Shown here: positions 9,123-17,116 of the stretch, piece after piece | How positions within the stretch are numbered: position 1 is the stretch's first letter | How the letters are laid out: each line of letters starts with the position of its first letter | Assembly: GCA_036703315.1 (NCBI GenBank) | Contig: DATNPH010000179.1 | Span: forward strand, 1 to 64,000 | Direction: 5' to 3' | Length of the DNA: 64,000 nucleotides | Origin: DATNPH01 sp036703315 | GTDB lineage: Bacteria > Cyanobacteriota > Cyanobacteriia > Cyanobacteriales > Coleofasciculaceae | Position numbers and translations under genes: made by a program | The notes under the pieces: generated by a model | The model's input: the letters and a program-made list of their open reading frames with translations, nothing else | Database searches by the model: none | Told to the model about the DNA's origin: nothing

Positions 9123-11444
9123 ATGTCTAACTCCTCTGGAATTCGGCAGTTACGGCGTCTACCAGTTTTCAGTCAACTGTGGCAGCGTCTTGAGGCGATG
9201 CCGATTCCTCAGGCAGAAAACTCAATTTTGCTGCGGGTGCTGGTGCAGGGGCTGGTAATTGTAGGGATTGTCGCTACAGATATTGCGGCAGAGACTCAGA
9301 TGAGCTTCTGGGCCGTGCCACTGAGTATGGTGGGAGCAACCTGGAGTTGGTATCGCCGCCGCGATCGCAATGTTACCGTTAAGTTCTTTTTGGCGATCGG
9401 GATGTTGCTGGCAATGGGAGTGTTTTTTGGCAACCTGTTGGGTCAGCTCAACGATACACGCCTGGTTTTGGCTGAGTTGTTGATTCAGCTACAAATCCTT
9501 CACAGCTTTGACCTGCCCCGCCGCAAGGATTTGGGCTATTCGATGGTGATTGGGCTGATTTTATTGGGTATCGCTGGAACCCTTAGTCAGACTTTAGCCT
9601 TTGGTCCAGTATTGCTCGTGTTTTTAGCGATCGCTCTTCCTGTTCTGATCCTTGACTACCAGTCACGTCTGGGTATATCTCCCAAGCCAAAGCGTCAAAA
9701 TTCTTCAGTCCTCACCTTTAGCTCCTCACCGCTTTCACCCAAACGTCTAAGCCTATTTCTCTTGGTAATTTTAGGGTTTGGACTGACAATCTTTGCCTTA
9801 ATGCCTCGATTTCCAGGCTATCAGCTACAGACATTTCCGGTCAGTACACCTGCTAATTTGACCAACAGGAATTTCAATGAAACTAATCGTGGTGGCATTG
9901 TTAATCCTGGGTATGTTCGCGAGGGCAATCAGGGCAGTGGCGCTGGCGGCAATGGACAAGACCGCAGCACGGGACCCGGTAAGATGGATGAAACTTTCTA
10001 CTATGGGTTCGGTAGCAAGATTAACCAAAACCTGCGGGGAGAACTCAAACCTAAGGTAGTCATGCGGATACGTTCCCAAGCACCCGGATTCTGGCGAGTG
10101 CTAGGATTTGACCGCTATATCGGTCAGGGATGGGAAATTTCTCGCAACGAAAGGACACTGAAGGTAAGACGTCAAGAGTGGAATTATCGGTTTTTTCTCC
10201 CTATATTCTCTACCGCCAGTAAAGCCAAAGAGGTGATTCAAAGTTATACCGTAGTATCGGAACTGCCAAATCTCATTCCGGCTTTAGCCTCTCCCCAGCA
10301 ACTTTATTTCCCATCGCGAGAAGTCGAGATAGACCCTGAAGGCAGTTTGCGATCGCCCTTAGGCTTAACAGAGGGACTCACCTACACGGTTATTTCTGAA
10401 GTGCCCTACCGCAACCGTAGCTTGCTGCAACGGGCTACGGATGACTACTCCAAAACAATTAAAAAATACTATCTGGACGTTCCTCCTAAAATTGCTGAGC
10501 GAGTCCGGCAACAAACTGAAGAACTTTTAGCGACCTCACCCAAACCCATTACGTCATCCTATGAGAAGGCGCTGTACTTAACTCAGGCGCTTAAGCAGCG
10601 CTACTCAATTCCACAAGATCCAATGGGTCTGCCCTACTTAGAGGAAAACGAGGACTTAGTGGAAGCCTTTCTGTTCAGGCACAAAGGAGGTTACCCCGAT
10701 CACTTTTCCACTACTTTGACCATCATGCTGCGCTCAATTGGTATCCCAGCGCGCCTAGTGGTTGGCTTTGGTACCGGAACGTTCAATCCCTTTACTGGTT
10801 TTTACATCGTTAAAAACACCGATGCCTATGCGATGACCGAGGTATTTTTCCCCAAGTATGGTTGGTTTGCATTTGACCCCATTCCTGGTCACGAACTAAT
10901 ACCCCAAAGCGTGGAGGACTCTGAAACCTTTGGAGTCTTACGCCAGTTCTGGCAGTGGGTAGCTGGTTGGTTACCCTCACCAGTTACCAGTTGGTTAGGC
11001 AATCTATGGAATCTGATTATTGGTTCGTTAATCAGGGTAATTTCCTGGTTGTGGGCAATTTTATCCAATGGATGGGTAGGCTTATTCACAGGTTTGATTT
11101 TGGCGATCGCGTTGGGTTTCTTCGGTTGGCTAGGTTGGAACCAGTGGCGAACTTGGCGCTACCGTCGATGGCTGGCTAGTTTGCCCCCAATGGAAAGTCT
11201 TTACCAGCAAATGCTCCGGCTTTTAGGTGCTAAAGGGTATACTAAGCACCCAGCACAAACACCCTTAGAATATGCCAACGTGTCACACAAACACCATTCG
11301 CCTGTCTCTGCCGAGGTGATTGAAGAAATTTCCCAGGCTTATGTCAGTTGGCGTTATGGTAGCCAGACGCCTAATATTAAATACCTGCGCCAGCGACTGC
11401 GCGACCTGATTAAGAATACTCAGTCGCTGAGAACTAGAGGCTGA
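9123..11444 (+). CDS. Membrane transglutaminase-like protein (TgpA type) with degenerate catalytic triad
   Basis: A 773-residue integral membrane protein. Residues about 45-230 hold five to six hydrophobic segments (DUF3488-like), then a large extracytoplasmic part with a transglutaminase-core domain (about 470-595), a further membrane segment near residues 650-675 (GLFTGLILAIALGFFGWLGW) and a helical cytosolic tail (DUF4129-like). Active family members use a Cys-His-Asp triad. Here the position of the Cys in the usual G-[FY]-C-E-H-F motif is Pro525 (GGYPDHF), the His in DAHAW is Tyr569 (DAYAM), and only Asp585 (FDPIP) is kept. The fold is intact and the reading frame is clean, so this looks like a selected non-catalytic member, not a pseudogene. 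It follows hetZ-patU in the same direction with a 125-base repeat-filled gap. Confidence 0.85.
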   Translation: MSNSSGIRQLRRLPVFSQLWQRLEAMPIPQAENSILLRVLVQGLVIVGIVATDIAAETQMSFWAVPLSMVGATWSWYRRRDRNVTVKFFLAIGMLLAMGVFFGNLLGQLNDTRLVLAELLIQLQILHSFDLPRRKDLGYSMVIGLILLGIAGTLSQTLAFGPVLLVFLAIALPVLILDYQSRLGISPKPKRQNSSVLTFSSSPLSPKRLSLFLLVILGFGLTIFALMPRFPGYQLQTFPVSTPANLTNRNFNETNRGGIVNPGYVREGNQGSGAGGNGQDRSTGPGKMDETFYYGFGSKINQNLRGELKPKVVMRIRSQAPGFWRVLGFDRYIGQGWEISRNERTLKVRRQEWNYRFFLPIFSTASKAKEVIQSYTVVSELPNLIPALASPQQLYFPSREVEIDPEGSLRSPLGLTEGLTYTVISEVPYRNRSLLQRATDDYSKTIKKYYLDVPPKIAERVRQQTEELLATSPKPITSSYEKALYLTQALKQRYSIPQDPMGLPYLEENEDLVEAFLFRHKGGYPDHFSTTLTIMLRSIGIPARLVVGFGTGTFNPFTGFYIVKNTDAYAMTEVFFPKYGWFAFDPIPGHELIPQSVEDSETFGVLRQFWQWVAGWLPSPVTSWLGNLWNLIIGSLIRVISWLWAILSNGWVGLFTGLILAIALGFFGWLGWNQWRTWRYRRWLASLPPMESLYQQMLRLLGAKGYTKHPAQTPLEYANVSHKHHSPVSAEVIEEISQAYVSWRYGSQTPNIKYLRQRLRDLIKNTQSLRTRG

Positions 11445-11609
11445 AGTATTGTCACTGGCTTGCTACGCAATTTCAGCATGGCTTCCAGTTTCATCCGCCG
11501 TTGTCGTCCTGATAGAACAAGTTCGTACTTTGAAATCCATCTTTAGGCTGATTAGTATTTGCCACCAGATAACTAAGATTCTCTAACAAAGAAATGCCTA
11601 GAGAAAATA
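11445..11609. other. Part of a 527-base gap (11445-11971) without a firm gene
   Basis: No promoter, tRNA or strong hairpin recognised. The only coding candidate in the larger gap is the 74-codon frame at 11610; behind it, 11850-11935 is purine-rich then pyrimidine-rich low-complexity sequence (aggtagggaagg / ctccctcagctctccc). Confidence 0.4.
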
Positions 11610-11834
11610 ATGCAAGTGGAAGCAGGACTCGTCTTTAAAGACCCCGACACGGATTTTATATGGAAGACTTCCCATCCTTGGATAGATCGCTGGCAGAAAA
11701 AGCAAATCGGCTGGATTTGTAAAAAGGTAGGACCCAATCCGGAACAATGTCCAGTCTCCAACTGGTATGAGCCTGAAATCATTCACATAGTGAAGCAAGC
11801 AAAGTCAACGAAAAAACTTGCTTCTATAGATTGA
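11610..11834 (+). CDS. Possible small protein, 74 aa, unknown
   Basis: An ATG with a weak AGAGAA site six bases upstream opens a frame of 74 codons. The product is hydrophilic with five Trp, two Cys, and segments such as IWKTSHPWIDRW and ICKKVGPNPEQCPVSNWYEP that look more protein-like than a chance frame. I do not recognise a family. Two overlapping minus-strand frames exist, so it could still be a random ORF. Confidence 0.35.
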   Translation: MQVEAGLVFKDPDTDFIWKTSHPWIDRWQKKQIGWICKKVGPNPEQCPVSNWYEPEIIHIVKQAKSTKKLASID

Positions 11835-11971
11835 GCAGCGCAAGTTAGGGAGATAAGTAAGGAAGGTAGGGAAGGTGGCGAGGGTAGGAAGACATAGAAG
11901 TTATCTCCCTCAGCTCTCCCATCTCCCCTATACTTTCAAGAACCGATAGGCGTGAATACTAAATCGATGGT

Positions 11972-12685
11972 CTAGGGGATTAGATAAGTTTCCTTCACTC
12001 GTCCTGCACTTTTGAATTGCTGATAATATGCCTTTGCTATCTCATCCCCCAGGTCTGAGAGTTGATCAATGGCAATGCCATTACGACCTGTGGTTTTGCC
12101 AGAACTATGGATGTAGTAATCATCTCCCAAATATAAGCCGACATGATTTACTCTCTGGTCTTTTGCAAAGAAGACTAGATCGCCAGGTAGTAGTTGCTCA
12201 AGCTCAATCCTTTCGGTGAACGCTTCTTGCTGATAGGAATCCCTCGGTAACCAAATTCCTGAGGCAGCAAAAGCTGCTTGCATCAGTCCCGAACAATCGT
12301 AGTTTGGTCCTACTGTGCCGCCCCATAGGTAATAGTTCGGTTGTTGCATTGCTGCCTTCGTAAAGGCAATTACAGTGGAGATTCGCTCTTGAATTTGGGC
12401 GTATGAAAGAGCGATCGCCTGATAAGGAGTTGTAGCAGGCTCCAACTCAACGATATCGTGCACTGGCAACCAACCGCAATAGCCGTCCTCACATAACCGG
12501 ACTTCCAAAGCATTATCGACTAGCGTCCTTGATACAATCTGCAAGTGACGCCCAGACGCTGCCTGAGTTGCTAAACAGCTACAGTTGGGAGAATCATAAA
12601 GGTTTAGATTAACTCGGCATCGGTACTCACGATCATGAGCAACGGCTTTATCAAAGCTTGCTTGTAACTGCTCTAGAGAAACCAT
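11972..12685 (-). CDS. NlpC/P60 cysteine peptidase with N-terminal SH3b domain (gamma-D-Glu-diamino acid endopeptidase type)
   Basis: Cell-wall peptide hydrolase of clan CA, C40. The layout, an SH3b domain (about residues 20-85) followed by the NlpC/P60 domain (about 105-230), matches the structurally characterised Anabaena/Nostoc enzymes that cleave between D-gamma-Glu and the diamino acid of stem peptides and need a free N-terminal L-Ala. The catalytic triad is Cys131 (YDCSG), His181 (VNHVGLY) and His193 (YIHSSG). There is no signal peptide, which fits a role in recycling of wall peptides in the cytosol. Start ATG at 12685; the 80 bases upstream contain near-repeats of GAAGTTCAGAA and TTCACAATACA shared with the divergent serine hydrolase gene. 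Confidence 0.92.
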   Translation of the reverse strand: MVSLEQLQASFDKAVAHDREYRCRVNLNLYDSPNCSCLATQAASGRHLQIVSRTLVDNALEVRLCEDGYCGWLPVHDIVELEPATTPYQAIALSYAQIQERISTVIAFTKAAMQQPNYYLWGGTVGPNYDCSGLMQAAFAASGIWLPRDSYQQEAFTERIELEQLLPGDLVFFAKDQRVNHVGLYLGDDYYIHSSGKTTGRNGIAIDQLSDLGDEIAKAYYQQFKSAGRVKETYLIP

Positions 12686-12689
12686 GAAT

Positions 12690-12752
12690 GAAGGAGTTCA
12701 CAATACAGAAGTTCAGAAATTCACAATACATGAATTCAGAAGTTCAGAATAA
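12690..12752. repeat. Short direct repeats in the divergent promoter region
   Basis: Units AGTTCACAATACA, AATTCACAATACA and AGTTCAGAA recur in about 60 bases between the divergent NlpC/P60 and serine hydrolase genes. They could be heptamer-type repeats or regulatory sites; spacing is irregular, so I favour a decayed repeat. Confidence 0.45.
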
Positions 12753-12765
12753 TTAACTGCTAATT

Positions 12766-13704
12766 ATGACCTTTTTCCGGAAAAATGAAGAACTAGAAAC
12801 ACTAGGTACCAAAATCCTGGAAGCAACCTGGGCAGAGTTTCCCCAGTTAGCCCGTAATCAAATTGCTCTCACTTGGATAGTCTACGACCCGCCAGTACCT
12901 GTGAATACGGGTGGTGCCCTCTCAGCCGAGGAATTTTGGAAACACCAAGTTAGGGGCTTTAGCTATCGTGGTGTTGAACGAATTTACCCTGCCAGTGTTG
13001 TGAAACTGTTCTACCTGGTTGCGATCGCGGAGTGGCTGGAAACTGGGATGACTCAGACCTCAGCGGAATTAGACAGAGCTATACGGGATATGATTGTCGA
13101 TTCCAGCAATGATGCCACAGCATTAGTTGTAGACATCTTAAGCGGCACGACCAGTGGTCCAGAGTTACCGCCAGGACCGTTTGAAACCTGGAAGTTTCAG
13201 CGTAACATTGTCAATCGTTACCTTCAGTCTCTAGGCTGGCAAGAGCTGCAATCTATTAATGCCAATCAAAAAACTTGGGGTGATGGTCCCTATGGTCGAG
13301 AACGGGCTTTCCTAGGGGAATTGATGGAAAATCGCAATATGCTGACGACGGATGCAACGGCGCGGTTGCTGCACAGCATTATTGGGGGAGTAGCCGTATC
13401 GTCAGTGCGATCGCAAGCCATGATGAGTTTAATGAAACGGAGTCTCAACCCTGTTGACTTGATGCAAGACGAGGAAAATCAGGTTACAGGTTTCTTGGGT
13501 GAAGGTCTTCCTCAAGATGCTCAGCTGTGGTCGAAAGCGGGTTGGACAAGTCAGGTGCGCCACGACGCCGCTTACATCGAGTTACCATCCCAGCGTCCTT
13601 ATCTATTAGTCGTGTTTACTGAGGGCAAGACTCAAAGCAAAAACTCACAACTTCTTCCCTTTGTTTCTCGACAAGTTGTCGCCGTAATGAGCCAATTAAC
13701 GTAG
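12766..13704 (+). CDS. Serine hydrolase of the class A beta-lactamase/PBP-like fold
   Basis: The fold's three active-site motifs are recognisable: Ser77-x-x-Lys80 (ASVVK), a Ser-x-Asn motif at about residues 113-115 (DSSNDAT), and a KTG-like box written KAG in WSKAGWTSQV. Length 312 aa. No signal peptide is visible at the N-terminus (MTFFRKNEELETLGTK), so a cytoplasmic or unconventional location is likely, unlike true beta-lactamases, which are exported. It may act on peptidoglycan fragments, which would fit the divergent NlpC/P60 peptidase; that is inference. Antibiotic resistance should not be assumed, since the Glu166-type omega loop is not evident. Confidence 0.8.
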   Translation: MTFFRKNEELETLGTKILEATWAEFPQLARNQIALTWIVYDPPVPVNTGGALSAEEFWKHQVRGFSYRGVERIYPASVVKLFYLVAIAEWLETGMTQTSAELDRAIRDMIVDSSNDATALVVDILSGTTSGPELPPGPFETWKFQRNIVNRYLQSLGWQELQSINANQKTWGDGPYGRERAFLGELMENRNMLTTDATARLLHSIIGGVAVSSVRSQAMMSLMKRSLNPVDLMQDEENQVTGFLGEGLPQDAQLWSKAGWTSQVRHDAAYIELPSQRPYLLVVFTEGKTQSKNSQLLPFVSRQVVAVMSQLT

Positions 13705-13922
13705 TGAATCGTCATTTTTCAGGTTTTGTCTTAAAATTATTCCAAAATCATCCGATTGATAGAAGATTTTGCCTTCAAAACTCTTCCAGAGTATGTAGTG
13801 TTAACGCTTAGCATCGTTTAAAGTGACCTCAGGCATTTTAGTTGCCTGGAAACCAAAATCCGAGAAAATGAGCTAGTAGGTTTCGCTTTTTCAGTTTTTG
13901 ATGTGATTCTTGAGGGGTGACC

Positions 13923-14948
13923 GTGAACAGTATTTCTTTCAAACTCGTTACTTTGCTATTGGGTCTTTCGGCGTTGACGGTTGTTAGTAGCAGCTTGTCT
14001 GTCCGTGCCGAAACACCCAACACAACGTCTTCTTTGGAGCAATCAGAGTCTTCTGCTGCAACGATTGGGCCTGTTGAATCTGCCGTAACTCCTGTTGCCA
14101 CTGTTGATCCACTCGCCATTGATTCCGCTTCATCTTTTGAACGCATGGCGCCTCCTGTTGCAACGACTCCGGCTATTGAACCTGCTGTAACCCCCGTTAT
14201 CAGTGTTGAGCCACTGCCAATTAAGACTACTATCTCACAAACTTCAAAAGACACAGTTGGTCAGCCTTATATGCAACCAGCTAAGTTCAGGGATATTAAT
14301 ACCAATACCCATAACACTGAGTTCCACATACTTCAGCCACGCGAGATGGGTAACAACCAGCAAACTTCCTCTGATGAGTCTCGTGTGGGCGTAGCTTCCC
14401 CAATTCCAGGAACAGTAGAAACATCGGCTTCTGCTCTCCGGGCAATGCCAAAGACTGCCCCTGTGTCACAGGAGTCCTCTAAGCAGACAGACACTACGGT
14501 TGCTCAAACCGATGTTCAGGTTGGTCGTACAACCCAGGGAGGTTATAGCTATATCGCGGTTGGTGGCAACATCGGTCTAGTCGATGGAAATACTTCTTTA
14601 GGAGATGGGGGTTTTGCTGTTACCTCCAAACTTGGTCTTACCAGAAACGTATCGTTTCGACCTGGCGCAGTGATCGGAGACCAAACCGTTTTTCTCATCC
14701 CGGTCACTTACGACTTTGTGATCCAGTCAGCTGATCCCTTTGCTCCCGTTCCTTATGCCCCTTATCTGGGTGGTGGTGTCAGCGTTTCTACAAATGGTGA
14801 CATAGGTTTCTTGGTGACTGGTGGCGTTGATGTTCCGTTGTCATCTGTATTTGTTGCTAATGCTGCGGTCAATGCCAGTTTCGGTAATGACACAGATTTA
14901 GGTATTTTTCTAGGTGTTGGTTACAGATTCGCGAACTTATTCCGATAG
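13923..14948 (+). CDS. Secreted protein with C-terminal outer-membrane beta-barrel-like domain
   Basis: The GTG at 13923 has GAGGGG five bases before it and is preferred to the in-frame GTG at 13917, which lies inside that site. The product (341 aa) starts with a signal peptide (LVTLLLGLSALTVVSS, cleavage after VRA). Residues about 30-200 are a Ser/Thr/Pro/Val-rich low-complexity region. The last 135 residues alternate Gly-rich turns and amphipathic strands (YSYIAVGGNIGLV, GFAVTSKLGL, YLGGGVSVSTN, LGIFLGVGYRF) and end in Arg after an aromatic, as in small eight-strand barrels. I recognise no named family. Function unknown; a structural or adhesive envelope role is possible. Confidence 0.7.
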   Translation: MNSISFKLVTLLLGLSALTVVSSSLSVRAETPNTTSSLEQSESSAATIGPVESAVTPVATVDPLAIDSASSFERMAPPVATTPAIEPAVTPVISVEPLPIKTTISQTSKDTVGQPYMQPAKFRDINTNTHNTEFHILQPREMGNNQQTSSDESRVGVASPIPGTVETSASALRAMPKTAPVSQESSKQTDTTVAQTDVQVGRTTQGGYSYIAVGGNIGLVDGNTSLGDGGFAVTSKLGLTRNVSFRPGAVIGDQTVFLIPVTYDFVIQSADPFAPVPYAPYLGGGVSVSTNGDIGFLVTGGVDVPLSSVFVANAAVNASFGNDTDLGIFLGVGYRFANLFR

Positions 14949-14999
14949 AATCCTCCCAACCTAGCTTACAAGTGTACATCTGCTTAGAAGCCTAGAGAT

Positions 15000-15033
15000 A
15001 ACCCCTTAGACCCTTGTGAGGGTTTAGGGGGTT
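15000..15033 (+). terminator. Strong hairpin behind the barrel-like protein gene
   Basis: Arms AACCCCTTAGACCC and GGGTTTAGGGGGTT pair over 14 bases with G-T wobbles around TTGTGA, about 50 bases after the stop. It lacks a downstream T-run. Probable 3' terminator or stabiliser. Confidence 0.5.
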
Positions 15034-15088
15034 AATTATTGAAGGTTTGATCAAAAAGGATGAAAAGTTTTTTTGTATAGCTGTCGCC

Positions 15089-15176
15089 ATAAAGGTTAGG
15101 ACAAAGGAAGATACTGAAACCAAGACCCGTCAATCTTTTCCCTTCTGCCGTCTGCCGTCTGCCCTCTGCCTTTTGC
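15089..15176. repeat. Dispersed mosaic repeat, copy 1 (ATAAAGGTTAGGACA plus CTGCCGT/CTGCCCT heptamers)
   Basis: ATAAAGGTTAGGACA at 15089-15103 is followed about 40 bases later by a run of CTGCCGT, CTGCCGT, CTGCCCT, CTGCCTT heptamers. The same two elements in the same order occur at 38014-38110, so this is a multi-copy genomic repeat and not a local feature. Confidence 0.65.
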
Positions 15177-15284
15177 TATATCAAGCCCTTTTTTTCAAAT
15201 AGGGAAAGAAAAAAAACATCTTGGCTTAAGGGAGCCGTTTAGCGTCGCTATTAATTAGGGCGTCCACCTCAGCGAATTTCAGCT

Positions 15285-15361
15285 GGTACAGTTTAATGCT
15301 GTTTTACTAGAACAGTTTGCAAATGGGCAACTGTTCTAGTGAAAGTTTAAAAGACTGTACC
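15285..15361. repeat. 77-bp nested palindrome, possibly a tiny mobile or structured element
   Basis: Outer arms GGTACAGT (15285-15292) and ACTGTACC (15354-15361) enclose inner arms ACTAGAACAGTT (15306-15317) and AACTGTTCTAGT (15329-15340), each perfect. The direct repeat TTTCAG flanks it at 15277 and 15363. It lies in the 606-base gap 14949-15554 between the barrel-like gene and the DUF2917-like gene. No ORF is inside. It could be a small MITE-like element or a structured RNA. Confidence 0.5.
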
Positions 15362-15554
15362 TTTTCAGATTGATCGGTTTTAAACGAAAGTAGGAATACA
15401 GCTTCAGTTGCTTTGCAGAGTCAGAAGCTGAACCTTGCGGAGAAAATGATTTATCTATTTTGTTCATAGTTGTCATTCAATCCGTGATTAGATTCTCGCC
15501 AAGAGAACTAATACATTAAAGATATCAACTGAAATTGAAGAGAGGATTGAACTC

Positions 15555-15896
15555 ATGCGATTAGGTATGAGCGATACATTTGCAAAAACTTTTCAGCTAT
15601 CAACATTATCAAATTCTTTAAACTCCTGCATAAACCGATTGCATCCTTCGAATAGCTGGTTTAAAGGAAATCTAAGTTTTCTAGTTCCTACTTGCTTTAC
15701 CCTTCGAAGAGGTGAAGTGTTCCGGATTCCATCAATGTGGAGAGAGCTTCATGTATTGTCAGGGATTGCCTGGATCACAGTTGCTGGAAAGGATATTGTT
15801 CTGACTTCGGGAGAAAAAGCTTCACTGACAGCAAATGAAGGTTCTGCTATCTTATCTACTCTGGGTAAAGAACCGCTGATTCTGGAAGTTCTTTAA
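15555..15896 (+). CDS. Small DUF2917/cupin-like protein
   Basis: 113 residues, no signal peptide. The C-terminal 65 residues (LRRGEVFRIPSMWRELHVLSG, split here by its Gly/Ile turn, then AWITVAGKDIVLTSGEKASL) fit the pattern of DUF2917: a short cupin-like beta fold with a conserved aromatic-I-T-V/Trp-x-Thr strand and a GEK/GE turn before a final strand ending EVL. The N-terminal 50 residues are variable. Function of the family is not known to me. Start ATG at 15555 has GAGAGGA about 11 bases upstream; an internal ATG at 15567 is an alternative. The convergent amino acid transporter operon ends 43 bases downstream. Confidence 0.6.
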   Translation: MRLGMSDTFAKTFQLSTLSNSLNSCINRLHPSNSWFKGNLSFLVPTCFTLRRGEVFRIPSMWRELHVLSGIAWITVAGKDIVLTSGEKASLTANEGSAILSTLGKEPLILEVL

Positions 15897-15938
15897 TTAC
15901 TTAATCGTTTTGCTCTAATACACCAAGGACGAGTTGAA

Positions 15939-16646
15939 TTAAGATTCCCCTAGATAAGCCTTTCGAACAGTTTCATTTGTCTGCAAATCGTTCGCCGTGC
16001 CTGTAAGCACAATTTGACCAGTTTGTAGGACATAACCGCGATGAGCTACTGTTAAAGCCATACGGGCATTTTGCTCTACTAGCAGAATGGTTGTTCCCTG
16101 CTCATTAATATCTCGAATAATCGAAAAAATTTGTGTCACCAACATTGGTGCTAAACCCATGCTTGGCTCATCTAATAATAACAAACGAGGTCTTGCCATC
16201 ATAGCTCGACCGATTGCTAACATTTGTTGTTCACCTCCGCTGAGGGTGCCACCTTTTTGATTAATACGTTCTCTCAGACGGGGGAAAAGATGCAGAACTC
16301 GTTCTGTATCTGACTTGATGCCTAGCGAATCACGCCGAGAGAAAGCGCCCATCTCCAGATTTTCTAACACCGTCATCCGGGGAAAGATCAGACGACCTTC
16401 TGGACTTTGGGAAATGCCTAAACGGACTATTGCTTGTGTAGAAAACGAGTTCAGGGCAGTTTCCTCAAATAAAATTTGACCCTGACGAGGTCGCAATAAA
16501 CCTTGAATGGTGCGGAGAGTAGTTGTTTTGCCTGCACCGTTACTGCCGATTAAGGTAACAACCTCCCCTTGTTCAACCGTTAGAGAGATGCCTTTGAGAG
16601 CATGAATATTCCCGTAGTAAGTATGAAGGTCTTTGATTTCAAGCAT
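15939..16646 (-). CDS. livF: ABC transporter ATPase, branched-chain/neutral amino acid uptake (LivF type)
   Basis: One of the two nucleotide-binding subunits of a HAAT-family importer. Walker A is GSNGAGKTT (about residues 34-42), the signature is LSGGEQQ, Walker B is LLLLDEPSMGLAP, and length 235 aa is typical of LivF/NatE/UrtE proteins. It is the last gene of the operon in transcription order livJ-livH-livM-livG-(pseudogene)-livF. The interposed four-helix-bundle cassette puts about 470 bases between livG and livF, where tight coupling is usual. Symbols follow the E. coli system; the cyanobacterial N-I (nat) system is the closest functional analogue and substrate choice is not decided by sequence. 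Confidence 0.9.
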   Translation of the reverse strand: MLEIKDLHTYYGNIHALKGISLTVEQGEVVTLIGSNGAGKTTTLRTIQGLLRPRQGQILFEETALNSFSTQAIVRLGISQSPEGRLIFPRMTVLENLEMGAFSRRDSLGIKSDTERVLHLFPRLRERINQKGGTLSGGEQQMLAIGRAMMARPRLLLLDEPSMGLAPMLVTQIFSIIRDINEQGTTILLVEQNARMALTVAHRGYVLQTGQIVLTGTANDLQTNETVRKAYLGES

Positions 16647-16647
16647 A

Positions 16648-16682
16648 GTAGTTAGGGGTTAGGGGTTAGTAGTTAATCGTTA
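16648..16682. repeat. STRR heptamers (TTAGGGG/TTAGTAG) before livF
   Basis: Tract of GTTAGGGGTTAGGGGTTAGTAGTTA-type units directly upstream of the livF start on the minus strand. Its orientation is opposite to the tract at 17073-17116, so the two bracket the four-helix-bundle pseudogene as inverted repeats. Confidence 0.7.
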
Positions 16683-16690
16683 ATGGGCGA

Positions 16691-17062
16691 TCATTTTTTG
16701 GAAGCATTGCCAAGGTATTTTAGATAGGCGTTTAGCTTAGGTGGTAGGTCATCAATAATTGGTCTGAGCCTGCTTACTTGTTCGCTTGTTAGCATCTGCC
16801 TTGTGTAAGCTCATCTCAACCAGTGCCTTGTTTCATGTAAAGACCCTCTAGCAATCTTTACAAAACGTTGATTATCCTGAAAATTATGTCGCCCAGTACG
16901 TTTTGCAATGTTGGCACTAATACTATCGGCGGAGTGAACTATTTGCTTTCCAATCGTACCTTTAGCGAAATAGTCCCGTCCCTCAACAATTTGCCAAATT
17001 TCGTCAGCTAGCTTCTCAGCAAGTCGGTAAACTTGCAATTCCTTAAACTTTGTTCTCTCCAC
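16691..17062 (-). pseudogene. Four-helix-bundle (23S rRNA intervening-sequence-like) protein, interrupted by an in-frame TGA
   Basis: Family of about 115-125-residue four-helix-bundle proteins first noticed in 23S rRNA intervening sequences. The first 83 codons (start GTG at 17062, weak AGAGAAATAG upstream) encode the family's N-terminal half, with ELQVYRLAEKLADEIW, HSADSISANIA and RFVKIARGSLHETRHWLR. A TGA at 16811-16813 ends that frame, but the same frame then continues for 39 more codons with the normal C-terminal half (AYTRQMLTSEQVSRLRPII and LPPKLNAYLKYLGN) up to a TGA at 16691. In relatives the stop position is commonly Arg, so a CGA-to-TGA change is the simplest history. It lies inside the liv operon between heptamer repeat tracts. 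Function of the family is unsettled. Confidence 0.8.
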
Positions 17063-17072
17063 CTATTTCTCT

Positions 17073-17116
17073 TAACCACTAACCACTAACTACTAACCAC
17101 TAACTACTAACCACTA
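17073..17116. repeat. STRR heptamers (TAACCAC/TAACTAC) behind livG
   Basis: Six or seven units of ACTAACC/ACTAACT in a row, ending inside the livG stop region. They are the reverse complement type of the tract at 16648-16682. Confidence 0.75.
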
